Assembly (NCBI GenBank): GCA_035559995.1
Contig: DATMAM010000050.1
Location: forward strand, 51,787-115,786
Origin: DATMAM01 sp035559995
Lineage (GTDB): Bacteria > Desulfobacterota > Binatia > UBA9968
Reading direction: 5' to 3'
DNA: 64,000 bases
Each line of letters opens with the position of its first letter. Position 1 is the first letter of the stretch. Both the position numbers and the translations under genes were made by a program. Under the pieces are notes generated by a model. That model did not search any database. It was not told the origin of the DNA and was given only the letters and a program-made list of their open reading frames with translations. Of the stretch, positions 10,257 to 18,824 are shown in pieces.

Positions 10257-11490
10257 AACGCGGCGCTCTTCGGTTTACCGACCAGCGAGAATAGAGATAA
10301 GCCCACGGGCCTACCGCGCAGCCGAGAAAATGGCGGAGCAGAAGATCGAGCGGTATACCGCCGGGGCGGCCCAGGAGAGAACGGGTCAGCGTCGGCCAGA
10401 AGGTTTGGCTCCATTTCTCCGCCTGCCTGAGAACTCCCGCCTCACCGTCGACGAGCAGTGCTCGCGTCCAGGCGGCAAAACCGCCCACGCCGTAGCTGTA
10501 GAACTGCTCTCGCAGCTCCTTCCAGGAATAACGGTGGCGATGCCAATTGAGGGCCTCCGGCTCGTACACAATGCGATAGCCGGCGGCGAGAACGCGCCCG
10601 AACATGTCGTTGTCGCCGCCGCTCAGAGTCGGCGTCCCGGCATCCAGCGCTTCGTCAAATGGCCCCACGCGGTCCAAAACCGCGCGACGCAATGCCATGT
10701 TGACTCCCGCCCCCGCCATCCAGCCTTCGAGCGGATTGTGGGTGGCGGCCTCGAAGACCGTCCGCCGAAAGCCCGCAGCAAACCCGATGAAATGTTCGAA
10801 GCACTGTTGCGCCTCGGTAGCGAGCTCGCGCGGCATCGTCAGCCCGGTCACGCAAAGCACGAGAGGATCGCGAAAGTTTTTCACGAGCGCCCGTAACCAT
10901 CCCGGGTCGGGCGCGGCGTCATCGTCGGTAAACGCGACGATATCGTGCGCCGCCTCGCGCAGCGCGCGGTTGCGCGCGACATTCAAGCCCGGTCGATCTT
11001 CCCGCACGTATCGGACTCTTCCGCAGGCTTTCACCAGACGCCGGGTCGCGTCCGTCGAGGGGCAATTGTCGACGACCAGCAATTCTTGCCCGTCGTCGGG
11101 AAGACGGATCAACGCCGCCAGGCAGCGCTCCAAGTCCCGAGGCCGGTCGCGAGTGCATACGGCTACGGTGGCCGCCGGGACCCCGGCCGTGTCGTTCTCT
11201 TCTTCACCGCAGCTCAGATAATCGCGCAGCCAATGCTGCCAGAAACTCCAGTTTGCTGCTCTCATGAGGGCTTCGCTGAGAGGCCTCTCCCCGCCGATCT
11301 TGCCATCGACGACCGGGAGCAAAGCCTGGCCAACGGGCCGGCCCCTCAAGCGAAGCAATACAAGCGCGGAGGCGTAGCCTCTCAGGTGAGGCAGGCTGGC
11401 CGGGAGATCGTTGAAGTCGACGTCTATTACGGCCATTGCCTTTTTTGTCTTGGGCTGGACCGCGGCCGCGCCCTGCTCCGGTTTTCTCAC
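10237..11490 (-). CDS. Family 2 glycosyltransferase
   Basis: The 417-residue protein has a roughly 110-residue N-terminal extension before the GT-A domain (VAVCTRDRPRDLERCL, LLVVDNCPSTD, IVAFTDDDAAPDPGW, GGDNDMFGRVL). The DDD and the GGDNDMF motif match the GT2 group that includes mycofactocin-type transferases. No obvious membrane span is present, though the last 60 residues are moderately hydrophobic. An internal ATG 18 codons in (MAVIDVDF) is an alternative start. It overlaps the next gene by 20 nt. The substrate cannot be predicted. Confidence 0.87.
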   Translation of the reverse strand: MRKPEQGAAAVQPKTKKAMAVIDVDFNDLPASLPHLRGYASALVLLRLRGRPVGQALLPVVDGKIGGERPLSEALMRAANWSFWQHWLRDYLSCGEEENDTAGVPAATVAVCTRDRPRDLERCLAALIRLPDDGQELLVVDNCPSTDATRRLVKACGRVRYVREDRPGLNVARNRALREAAHDIVAFTDDDAAPDPGWLRALVKNFRDPLVLCVTGLTMPRELATEAQQCFEHFIGFAAGFRRTVFEAATHNPLEGWMAGAGVNMALRRAVLDRVGPFDEALDAGTPTLSGGDNDMFGRVLAAGYRIVYEPEALNWHRHRYSWKELREQFYSYGVGGFAAWTRALLVDGEAGVLRQAEKWSQTFWPTLTRSLLGRPGGIPLDLLLRHFLGCAVGPWAYLYSRWSVNRRAPRYGAQSG

Positions 11491-11569
11491 GCGAAAGGCT
11501 CGTCGAAAAAGAACGAACGCTGGGGTGGGCGGCGCAGGCTGGGGGTTCCCGCCTACGGCCCGCCCGGCG

Positions 11570-12478
11570 CTAAATGCCGCGCCACAGGCGCCGTACCTCG
11601 GCGGCGAAGTGGACCCTTTTGTAAAAGTCGCTCTCGGCGCGCGCCCGCTCCAGAATTGAACTTAGATGCTGCTTTAGCTGGTCCGGAAGAGACCCGAGGT
11701 CGCGGACAATGCCCGCGCGCACGTCGTCATCGTTGGCCTCCTCGCTGATCAGTTTCCTGAGCAAGCTTTCCAGCCTGACGACGATGCTCCCTTTCGGCCT
11801 CTCGAAAACACACACATAGTTCCACCCTTCCTCGTGACATTCCGCGAGCCTGAGCCCGCAGCGTTCATACATTCTGCGCAAGGCTTCCGGGCTGTAATAG
11901 TAGTATTGCCCGAGGGTGTGGCGCCCGAAACGGTACCAGTCATTGTTTTGTTCGATTCGATCCCAAGCCGCCGGAATCGAATTGATCGCATAATGACACA
12001 CGCCTTGACCGCCGGGAGCGAGCACGCGGGCGATCTCCTGAGCATAAGGCCAGGTATCCTCGAGCGCGATGTGAACGAAGACGTCGTAGCTAAAGAAGAA
12101 ATCGATGCTCTCGTCGCCAACCGGCTGAAAGTCCTTGCCGTTGGCAAGAATGTAATCGACGTTCGAGATCTGCTGCGCCTCGCACCGAGACCTGGTTCTT
12201 TTGAGCATTTCCTCGGACACGTCGAGGACCATGACGCGCTTGACTTTCGGCGCTATCCTCACCGTCCACTTTCCCCCTCCGGGGCCGACCTCCAGGACAG
12301 TCATATCGTGACTGATGAACCGCTCGACGTAGGAGTGGAAATAAAAAGCGTCGCGCTTGCGGTCCGCCGTGCCGTCGTCGTTCCACTCGTCGCCAAGGTG
12401 GCTGTAGGTACGGCCGTACTGCGCGTTCCATTGTTCCGAATAGGCGTCCCAGTCCCGCTTGTACCGATCTTGAGCCAT
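11570..12478 (-). CDS. Class I SAM-dependent methyltransferase
   Basis: The 302-residue protein has the SAM-binding motif I VLEVGPGGGKWT, then VLDVSEEML (motif II acidic residue) and FSYDVFVHI (post-motif), followed by a helical C-terminal part. It probably methylates a sugar hydroxyl or a nucleotide-sugar precursor in this glycan cluster. That substrate is inferred from the glycosyltransferases on both sides. Translation starts with MAQDRYKRDW just after a purine-rich stretch (gagggggaaac) that can serve as the ribosome site. Confidence 0.88.
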   Translation of the reverse strand: MAQDRYKRDWDAYSEQWNAQYGRTYSHLGDEWNDDGTADRKRDAFYFHSYVERFISHDMTVLEVGPGGGKWTVRIAPKVKRVMVLDVSEEMLKRTRSRCEAQQISNVDYILANGKDFQPVGDESIDFFFSYDVFVHIALEDTWPYAQEIARVLAPGGQGVCHYAINSIPAAWDRIEQNNDWYRFGRHTLGQYYYYSPEALRRMYERCGLRLAECHEEGWNYVCVFERPKGSIVVRLESLLRKLISEEANDDDVRAGIVRDLGSLPDQLKQHLSSILERARAESDFYKRVHFAAEVRRLWRGI

Positions 12479-12564
12479 GTTTCCCCCTCTCGCTTGCGCT
12501 CTTTCCGCCCAGACTCCGCCCGCCGGCCGCTCCGGCCAAGCAAAGCGAATTTCGCGGCTGCGGC

Positions 12565-14823
12565 TTACGCCGGCTGCGTCAATAGCTGCTTCAGCTTTTC
12601 CTTGATCGGCACGAGCCAGGTGAAGCCGACGTTCACCGCCCAGCTAAACGCCGGCTCGAAAAATCTGAGCGACTGATAGAATTGAACGCGCCAATCTTTC
12701 GACGCGCGCGCGACCCAGAGTTGGTCCGACAAACGGCATAGCCGGACGTACTCGATCGCCGTCGCCGCGCACGCCCTTCCCAGCCCCAGGGCAGGAAGCG
12801 GCCGCGGCGCGGTTCTGTAAAGCTCGACCGCTTCGTTCACGAAACGCGCCATGTTTTCTCCCATCTGCTCGAGGGTGAAATGACCGACGACCCGGTCTCT
12901 GCCCGCGCTTCCCATTCGCCGGCGCAGCGCCGGATCTTGCACTAACCGCGCGAGCGCCGCCGCGTAGTCGTCGACTTGCGCTTGTTCCGCGCCCCGGTTG
13001 ATCAGAAAGCCGCACTCGGGAGTCACCAGCTCTCGCTGGCCGCCTACGTCGCTCGTGACCACCGGCAGGCCCGTGGCCATCGCCTCGTACAAAGTCAGCG
13101 CGATGCCTTCCCAGTCGGAGGGCAAAAAGAAGATGTCCGCCGCCGCCATGAGTTCCCTCACTCTGTCGAGCGGGACCGTTCCGAGGAGGAGCACTTGGCC
13201 GCTCAGCTCGGAGGCCTTGACAAAGCCCCGCAGCCAGTCCAGCTCAGGACCGTTGCCCGCGACGACTGCCGCGAATCGGTGACCGTCCGCCTGCAGCTTC
13301 AGCAGCGTTCGCGCGAAGACCTTGGGCTGCTTTTGGGCGCACATGCGAGCCGCGTACAGGATAACCGGCACCTCTTCGGACAGCTTGAGCTCGCGCCGAA
13401 CCCGCGAGCGGACCTCCGGGTCGGGGCGCCACTCCCCGGTGTCGATGTTCGTGTAGCAAACCCGGATGCGCGCGGCATCCGCGCCTCGCTCAATCATCCA
13501 GTTCTTCAAGTGCTCGGACGAGACGACGTTCAGATCCAAGAGTTCCTGATACTCGACCGCCATCCGCGGGTAGCCGCCGTTCTTCCAGGAAAGCTCCTCG
13601 ATGTGACAGAAGTCCATGAACGCGGTGTCGGGAGCGTGCGCGCGAAGATAGGGCAAAAGCAGATAGGCCAGCTCGCTGTGGGCGATGCAAACGGCGTCGA
13701 ATCCGCGGGACGAGATCAGGTAGCGTAGAAAGCGGGGATAATCGACCAGCCGCAGAAAATGATCCAAAGCGAAGATATCCGGCGTGAGCCGGGAAAATTC
13801 CGCCAGCCAGGAGTGATCGCCCTGAAGCGTCGTGGCGATACTCACTTCCCAGCCGCGCATTTTCATCTGCCGCAAGAAATCCAGATTGAATTTGTCCGCT
13901 CCGCCCGCCGTCAGCCAGGGCGCGATTAACAACAGGCGCGGACCGTCTTTGCGCAGCGCGTTCGCGCACGGGAGCTCGTCCGGTACGGTCTCGTTTGGCA
14001 GGTGCCAGTGCGGCGCAACCCGCGGGAACTCCCCGCGCCATAGCTTGATGTAGCGCTCGCGTAACCTCGCCCGAAAAGCCGCCTGTCGCTCTCCTCTGTC
14101 CCAGTTTTCCCACCGCTCGGTATGATTGGCGCGGCGACGATACCAATCCAGATATTCCGGCACGCTTGCGCCCCAAAAGCCGTGACTCGCGCAGCGCAGC
14201 CAAAAATCCCAATCTTCCAGCCCCTCGCGAATGGCTTCGTCGTACCCGCCGACCGCCTGGTGGACGGCTTTGCGGATCATGCTCGTGGTATCGACCTGAT
14301 TGGCGTCCAGGAAGGCCGCGCCGCTGTGAAAGCCTTGGCTCCACAGGTACTGCTGGGCTCCGAACCCGACCGAGTAGCCTTTGACGAACGCGGCGCCGGG
14401 AAACGAAACCAAAAACCACAGCCATTTCTCGATTGCCGTGGGCTCCAGCAGATTGTCGCTGTCCAATTGGACGACGAACTGGGATTTCGCCGCGCCGAAG
14501 GCAGTGTTCCGCGCGGCGCTCGGCCCGCGGTTTGTGGCATGATGGACTACCCGTATGCGCGGATCGCTTGCTTGATATTCATTCAGGATCTCGAGCGCTT
14601 GCGGGTCCGTCGAGGCGTCATCGACAATGATCCACTCCCACTGCTGGAAAGACTGCTGCAGCACGGACCGTGCCGTCTCGTGAAAAACGGGCCCGGCGTT
14701 AAAAAACGGCGTGATGATGGAAACCTGCGGCTGCGCCGCGATATCCGCGGGGATATAGCGAAAGCGGGCGCGTTTCTCCGACACCGGAGTGTCTTTATAA
14801 TCGGGTCGGCTTGGATCAATCAT
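12565..14823 (-). CDS. Two-domain glycosyltransferase (GT2 fused to GT4)
   Basis: The protein has 752 residues and two complete transferase folds. Residues about 35-270 are GT2 (VSIITPFFNAG, IIVDDASTD, VQLDSDN as the DxD, EGLEDWDFWLR). Residues about 300-680 are GT-B/GT4 (LLLIAPWLTAGGADKF, VILYAARMCAQKQP, and the GT4 signature LPSDWEGIALTLYEAMATGLPV). The C-terminal 70 residues are helical without a known fold. Such fusions add two consecutive sugars, which here is an inference. It lies 22 nt downstream of the GT-C-like membrane protein. Confidence 0.9.
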   Translation of the reverse strand: MIDPSRPDYKDTPVSEKRARFRYIPADIAAQPQVSIITPFFNAGPVFHETARSVLQQSFQQWEWIIVDDASTDPQALEILNEYQASDPRIRVVHHATNRGPSAARNTAFGAAKSQFVVQLDSDNLLEPTAIEKWLWFLVSFPGAAFVKGYSVGFGAQQYLWSQGFHSGAAFLDANQVDTTSMIRKAVHQAVGGYDEAIREGLEDWDFWLRCASHGFWGASVPEYLDWYRRRANHTERWENWDRGERQAAFRARLRERYIKLWRGEFPRVAPHWHLPNETVPDELPCANALRKDGPRLLLIAPWLTAGGADKFNLDFLRQMKMRGWEVSIATTLQGDHSWLAEFSRLTPDIFALDHFLRLVDYPRFLRYLISSRGFDAVCIAHSELAYLLLPYLRAHAPDTAFMDFCHIEELSWKNGGYPRMAVEYQELLDLNVVSSEHLKNWMIERGADAARIRVCYTNIDTGEWRPDPEVRSRVRRELKLSEEVPVILYAARMCAQKQPKVFARTLLKLQADGHRFAAVVAGNGPELDWLRGFVKASELSGQVLLLGTVPLDRVRELMAAADIFFLPSDWEGIALTLYEAMATGLPVVTSDVGGQRELVTPECGFLINRGAEQAQVDDYAAALARLVQDPALRRRMGSAGRDRVVGHFTLEQMGENMARFVNEAVELYRTAPRPLPALGLGRACAATAIEYVRLCRLSDQLWVARASKDWRVQFYQSLRFFEPAFSWAVNVGFTWLVPIKEKLKQLLTQPA

Positions 14824-14845
14824 GGCATCGGTCGTTGGGCTCGGT

Positions 14846-16330
14846 CTAAATACGTCCCCGGAAGGAAATAATTTTCGTCATGTCCACGACGATGGACGCC
14901 GGCGGCGGCCTGAACGGCGCGTCCGCGGAGACAAGGTCAACGGGCGTTCGTGCCTTCTCGGGCCTGCTCTCGCGCAGCACGATGTAGACCGCCGGTTTGA
15001 CCGCGTACGGCTGAGCCGAAAAAGGCAGGCCGAACTCGTCGTAGCGCACTCCCGGAGCGATGGACTCTCTCCAGCTGGCGGCAACGACATAGATTCGGCG
15101 CGCCGCGGCCAATTGCTCGGTCAGGACCTGGGCGCGCAGCCACTGGTACTCGATCGACAGCGGCAGCGAAAAATAGTTGTGCACGTTGTAAAAAGCTAAA
15201 GCGCCGCAGAGGAGGCTCGGCAACGCTAGCACCCCGGCCACGGGCGGAACGGCGGTAAACCGGCTGAGCCGCTTCAGGTATCCGCAAAGCGCAAAGAACG
15301 CGTACAGGGTGAGAACCGCGGTAAGCGCCGGCAAAGTGCGATAAGCCGGCCAGTTTTCCTCCGCCAGCAGCCCGGGAAGGTAGGACAGCGGCGCAATCAG
15401 AAGCGCCAGCGCCAGCTTGGCCAGACGTTTTTCCGGAGACTCCTCTAGATAGAGGAGCAAGCCGATAACAATGGCCGACCCGGCCACCACAGCGATCCAC
15501 GAGGCAGGAAATAGCAAGAACAGGTTAAGCGCGTTGGCAAGCGGTTCCTGGCCGAACCATCGCAGTTTCTGAAAGACGTCGGCCGGCAATTTGAAGGCGC
15601 TCGAATCTGCGGCCGCCTGACCGTGAAACAAGCCGGCCCAGCGCCCGCGGGTAAGATCCAGCGCGAGGCTTGCCGCCACGACCGCCGCGTAGGCGGAAAA
15701 TCGCGGCACCATGTGTCTTAGCGAAGCTCCGGGGCGAAACAGCACGACGGCCGCGGCGGCCCAGAACAACATGGCCGCCGGCGCGGAGATCGCCAACGCG
15801 AGCTGAAGCAGAATCACCGCCGCCAGCGGCCACGCGTACCGGACCGCTCCCGATCTGCCCGGCTCGCTTGCACGGAACAATTTTTCCGCCGCTACGAGCG
15901 CGGCCGCGCCAAGCGCTCCCGCGAGCGGGTACAGGTACAGGCTCGCCCACGAGACGTAGACCTGAAACGGCGGCATCGTCACGACCATGACGGCGACAAA
16001 GAACGCCTCGTAACGACCCCAGCCCGCTCCTAGACAGATGCGGTAGAGGAGCCATGAAACTACAGCGGTGAGAACCACCGCTAACAATCTAAGGTACGCG
16101 AGCTCTGCGAAGCCTCCGACCGAGGCGAACGCAAGGTTCGTGATATACCAGTAAAGCGGATGATCGCCGGCGATGTTGAACGGCGGCGCGGCGCCGCGGT
16201 TTTCGAGGGTCGCGGCCAAAAGCGGAAAATCACTCGACACCGCGTACGCGGTGACGAACGCCGGGAAATAAAAAGCCAACAAGATGACGAGAAAGCCGCC
16301 GAGCGCTCTCATCTTCTGGCTCCCGGCCAC
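14846..16330 (-). CDS. Polytopic membrane protein, GT-C glycosyltransferase-like
   Basis: The 494 residues contain about ten hydrophobic helices. After the first helix a loop reads AVSSDFPLLAAT, then GDHPLYWYITNL. An acidic residue in the first outer loop followed by a conserved HP is the layout of GT-C enzymes that use polyprenyl-phosphate sugars on the periplasmic side. The C-terminal roughly 130 residues are soluble. I do not recognise a specific family. It could instead be a polymerase-like or unclassified membrane protein of the glycan pathway. Confidence 0.6.
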   Translation of the reverse strand: MAGSQKMRALGGFLVILLAFYFPAFVTAYAVSSDFPLLAATLENRGAAPPFNIAGDHPLYWYITNLAFASVGGFAELAYLRLLAVVLTAVVSWLLYRICLGAGWGRYEAFFVAVMVVTMPPFQVYVSWASLYLYPLAGALGAAALVAAEKLFRASEPGRSGAVRYAWPLAAVILLQLALAISAPAAMLFWAAAAVVLFRPGASLRHMVPRFSAYAAVVAASLALDLTRGRWAGLFHGQAAADSSAFKLPADVFQKLRWFGQEPLANALNLFLLFPASWIAVVAGSAIVIGLLLYLEESPEKRLAKLALALLIAPLSYLPGLLAEENWPAYRTLPALTAVLTLYAFFALCGYLKRLSRFTAVPPVAGVLALPSLLCGALAFYNVHNYFSLPLSIEYQWLRAQVLTEQLAAARRIYVVAASWRESIAPGVRYDEFGLPFSAQPYAVKPAVYIVLRESRPEKARTPVDLVSADAPFRPPPASIVVDMTKIISFRGRI

Positions 16331-16410
16331 AGGCGCCGCCTGAAACAGGAGCGCGCCGATCTTTTAAAGCCGTGGCGCACTGCGGGAGACGTCACGCTGT
16401 CGCCGCGGCG

Positions 16411-18771
16411 CTATCCAGGCCGCTTGAAAACCGACGCGAGCGCTCTTTCCCGGGACGGGTTGCCTTGCTCGCCCGCGTCCTGAGCTGGGCGCCGGCCGCC
16501 GGCCAGCTCGCGCTCGAGCAAGTCTTTGGCTCGTTCGAGCTCGCTAAGCCGGGCCTGCTGCTGGGCGATGAACGCCTCGCGCTCGTGTGCCAGCCGCTCC
16601 CAATTTGCGCGCTGCTCATCCAGCCACGCCTTGGCGCGCTCAAGCTCCTGGATCCAAGCCTGCTGCTCGGCGATCGCTCTTTCCCGGCCTTCCGCCAGCT
16701 CCTGCCAGCTCTGGCGCTGCTCATCCAGCCGTTTTGCCGCCTCTTTCAGCTCTTCGACCCGGCCGCTCAAGGTTCGCGCCATTCGCTCGCGCTCTGCCGC
16801 CAGCCGCCGCCAGTTCGCCACCTCTCTCTGCCACCACCGGATCGCTTGCTCCCGGTTATTGGCCCAGTCGCGCAGCTCGGTCCAGCGCGCGGCGTGCTTG
16901 CTCATCACTTCCGGAAGGTAAGCGCGGTAGCTCGCCTCGTGGCGCCGGAGGAGTTCCAAATTGAGACGGCGCCAGATTTCAGGCTCGTACATCCCCGCGG
17001 ACATCTGGTCGGACCGGATCCGGTAATCCCAGACGATCTCCGGGATGACTTCGGCGCGATATCCCAGCTCGAGAAAACTGATCCACAAGTCCCAATCCTC
17101 GATGCCGCTCGCGCTGAACGTCTCGCAATAGCCGCCTGCCTTCTCCCAGCCGCTGCGCCTGAACATGGCCGGCTCGATCACCTGGTTGAATACGAGCAGG
17201 TCCGGGAAGCCGCACGCATCGTAGCGAAAAACGTCATCGCGCTCGTCGAACATCGAGAAATGGCCGGACACCAAGCCGACGTCCGCATGCTCGTCCAAGA
17301 TGGCGACCGCCTGAGAGAAAAATTTCGGCCGCAAACGGTCGTCCGGATCGAGGCAACAGAGGTACCGCCCCCGGCTTTGGCGGATTCCTGCGTTGCGGGC
17401 CGCCGCCAGGCCGCGATTGGCTTGCCGCACGATACGGGTCTTCGGGCGCTCAAAGTGGCTCATGAGCCAGCGCGTATACTCGTCGGTCGAGCCGTCGTCG
17501 ACGATAATCACCTCGAAATCTTGAAACGTCTGCGCGAGGACCGATTCAACGGCCTCGGGCAAGTACCGGCCCAGATTGTAACAAGGGATGATGACGCTCA
17601 CGGTGGGCTCGCCCGCGACCGGCTCGATCGTGCCGTGCTTCGGCGCGCGCGTCCATAGGGGCAATAGCTCCCGCTCCCGGTCTGTGAGGCGGTCGTGACC
17701 CGGGAAGTAGCCCAGCGCGGGCCAGCGGCGAAAACGCAAGCTTGCACGATCGGAGAATTCGTCCGGTAAGACGCGCTCGATCGCGGCAAGCGTCGCAAGG
17801 CCGGCCCAAAGATTTTTTTCCCAAGCTCCTCCGGGCTGCTGCTCGCCGGAGACACTGTCTCCAGGTTCGCCGCTCAGGTCTTCAAGCTCATCGATGACAA
17901 GCTCATAGAGGTCCAAAAGAGCTTTTTTGATCTCGCCCCGATAGCGAAATGTCTGGCGGCCGAGGATCCCGAGCAGCAAAGCCATGCCCCAACATGCTTC
18001 GGTATCCGGACGCCAGCCATCCAGCGGACCCTGAGTAAGGAGCGTGTCGATGGCCTGCGATTTTCGTAGCACGGGCCGGCGCACGTACTCATAGAATGGG
18101 ATCAGGCAAGCGGCCGCGGCCACAAGGTCCGGCGGCGCAACGTCGTGGTCCATGGTCCAGAAGCCGGTGACACGGTCCTGCCTCCGATCGAGCCAGTCCA
18201 GAATTTGGTGAAGCTCGCCGGCCGCCGCACGGTCGCGCTCGACCTCCGCTCGAACGATGAGAAACGTCAAAAGGCGCATCAGGGCGCGGCTCTGAGCCCG
18301 GGTTTGGCTCCAGTCCCAACCCTCAAGCGCCGGTGCAACACCGTCAGAAGATCGCAACCGATCGACAAACGCCAGGCGATGAAGCGGCCGCTCGCCAAGC
18401 GCGTCCAGAGCCTGCACGGCTAGATAGGTGCGCTCGTCGTCGCCGAGGCCGCCCGCGCTTGCCCGCGCATCGGGCTCGCGAAAAATACCGTCCGCCTGAT
18501 CCTGGCGGCCTTGAAGGTACGAAACCAGCCGCGCGCGCTCGCCTTGCGAAATTTCGGCCAGGCGGCCGAGACCCTCGAGAGCGAAAATCTGGTAGCACGT
18601 CGAAAACAAACCCTGCGCTTCCCAGTCGGCGATACCGGACTGCTCCAGGCGGCGGCGTTCTTGCAGCGCCTTAACGGCGCGGGCGCAGGCGCGCTCGCTT
18701 CTGTCGGCTGTTCGGTCGGTGGTCAAAAGGCTACCCGAAAAAAACGGAGCCGTGGGCGCGGGCCCGATCAA
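16411..18771 (-). CDS. Large glycosyltransferase: unknown helical N-terminal domain, GT2, 35-residue coiled-coil repeats
   Basis: The 786-residue protein has three parts. Residues 1 to about 390 are a helix-rich domain of unknown type that loosely recalls alpha/alpha-toroid folds and has no motif I can name. Residues about 395-620 are GT2 (VSVIIPCYNLGRYLPE, IIVDDGSTDEY, CCLDPDDRLRP as the DxD, SGIEDWDLWISF). Residues about 640-770 are a coiled coil with three units of exactly 35 residues, each starting with W (WRRLAAERE, WQELAEGRE, WERLAHERE) and containing ELERAKAWLDEQ-type text. The repeat is shared with two proteins 6-10 kb downstream. It probably modifies the surface glycan. The repeat suggests a partner among those proteins. 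Confidence 0.85.
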   Translation of the reverse strand: MIGPAPTAPFFSGSLLTTDRTADRSERACARAVKALQERRRLEQSGIADWEAQGLFSTCYQIFALEGLGRLAEISQGERARLVSYLQGRQDQADGIFREPDARASAGGLGDDERTYLAVQALDALGERPLHRLAFVDRLRSSDGVAPALEGWDWSQTRAQSRALMRLLTFLIVRAEVERDRAAAGELHQILDWLDRRQDRVTGFWTMDHDVAPPDLVAAAACLIPFYEYVRRPVLRKSQAIDTLLTQGPLDGWRPDTEACWGMALLLGILGRQTFRYRGEIKKALLDLYELVIDELEDLSGEPGDSVSGEQQPGGAWEKNLWAGLATLAAIERVLPDEFSDRASLRFRRWPALGYFPGHDRLTDRERELLPLWTRAPKHGTIEPVAGEPTVSVIIPCYNLGRYLPEAVESVLAQTFQDFEVIIVDDGSTDEYTRWLMSHFERPKTRIVRQANRGLAAARNAGIRQSRGRYLCCLDPDDRLRPKFFSQAVAILDEHADVGLVSGHFSMFDERDDVFRYDACGFPDLLVFNQVIEPAMFRRSGWEKAGGYCETFSASGIEDWDLWISFLELGYRAEVIPEIVWDYRIRSDQMSAGMYEPEIWRRLNLELLRRHEASYRAYLPEVMSKHAARWTELRDWANNREQAIRWWQREVANWRRLAAERERMARTLSGRVEELKEAAKRLDEQRQSWQELAEGRERAIAEQQAWIQELERAKAWLDEQRANWERLAHEREAFIAQQQARLSELERAKDLLERELAGGRRPAQDAGEQGNPSRERALASVFKRPG

Positions 18772-18824
18772 GCGCTATCGGGCGGCTCGCTCGTGAGCTC
18801 GACCCGCGCCGCGACTTTCTCCGT

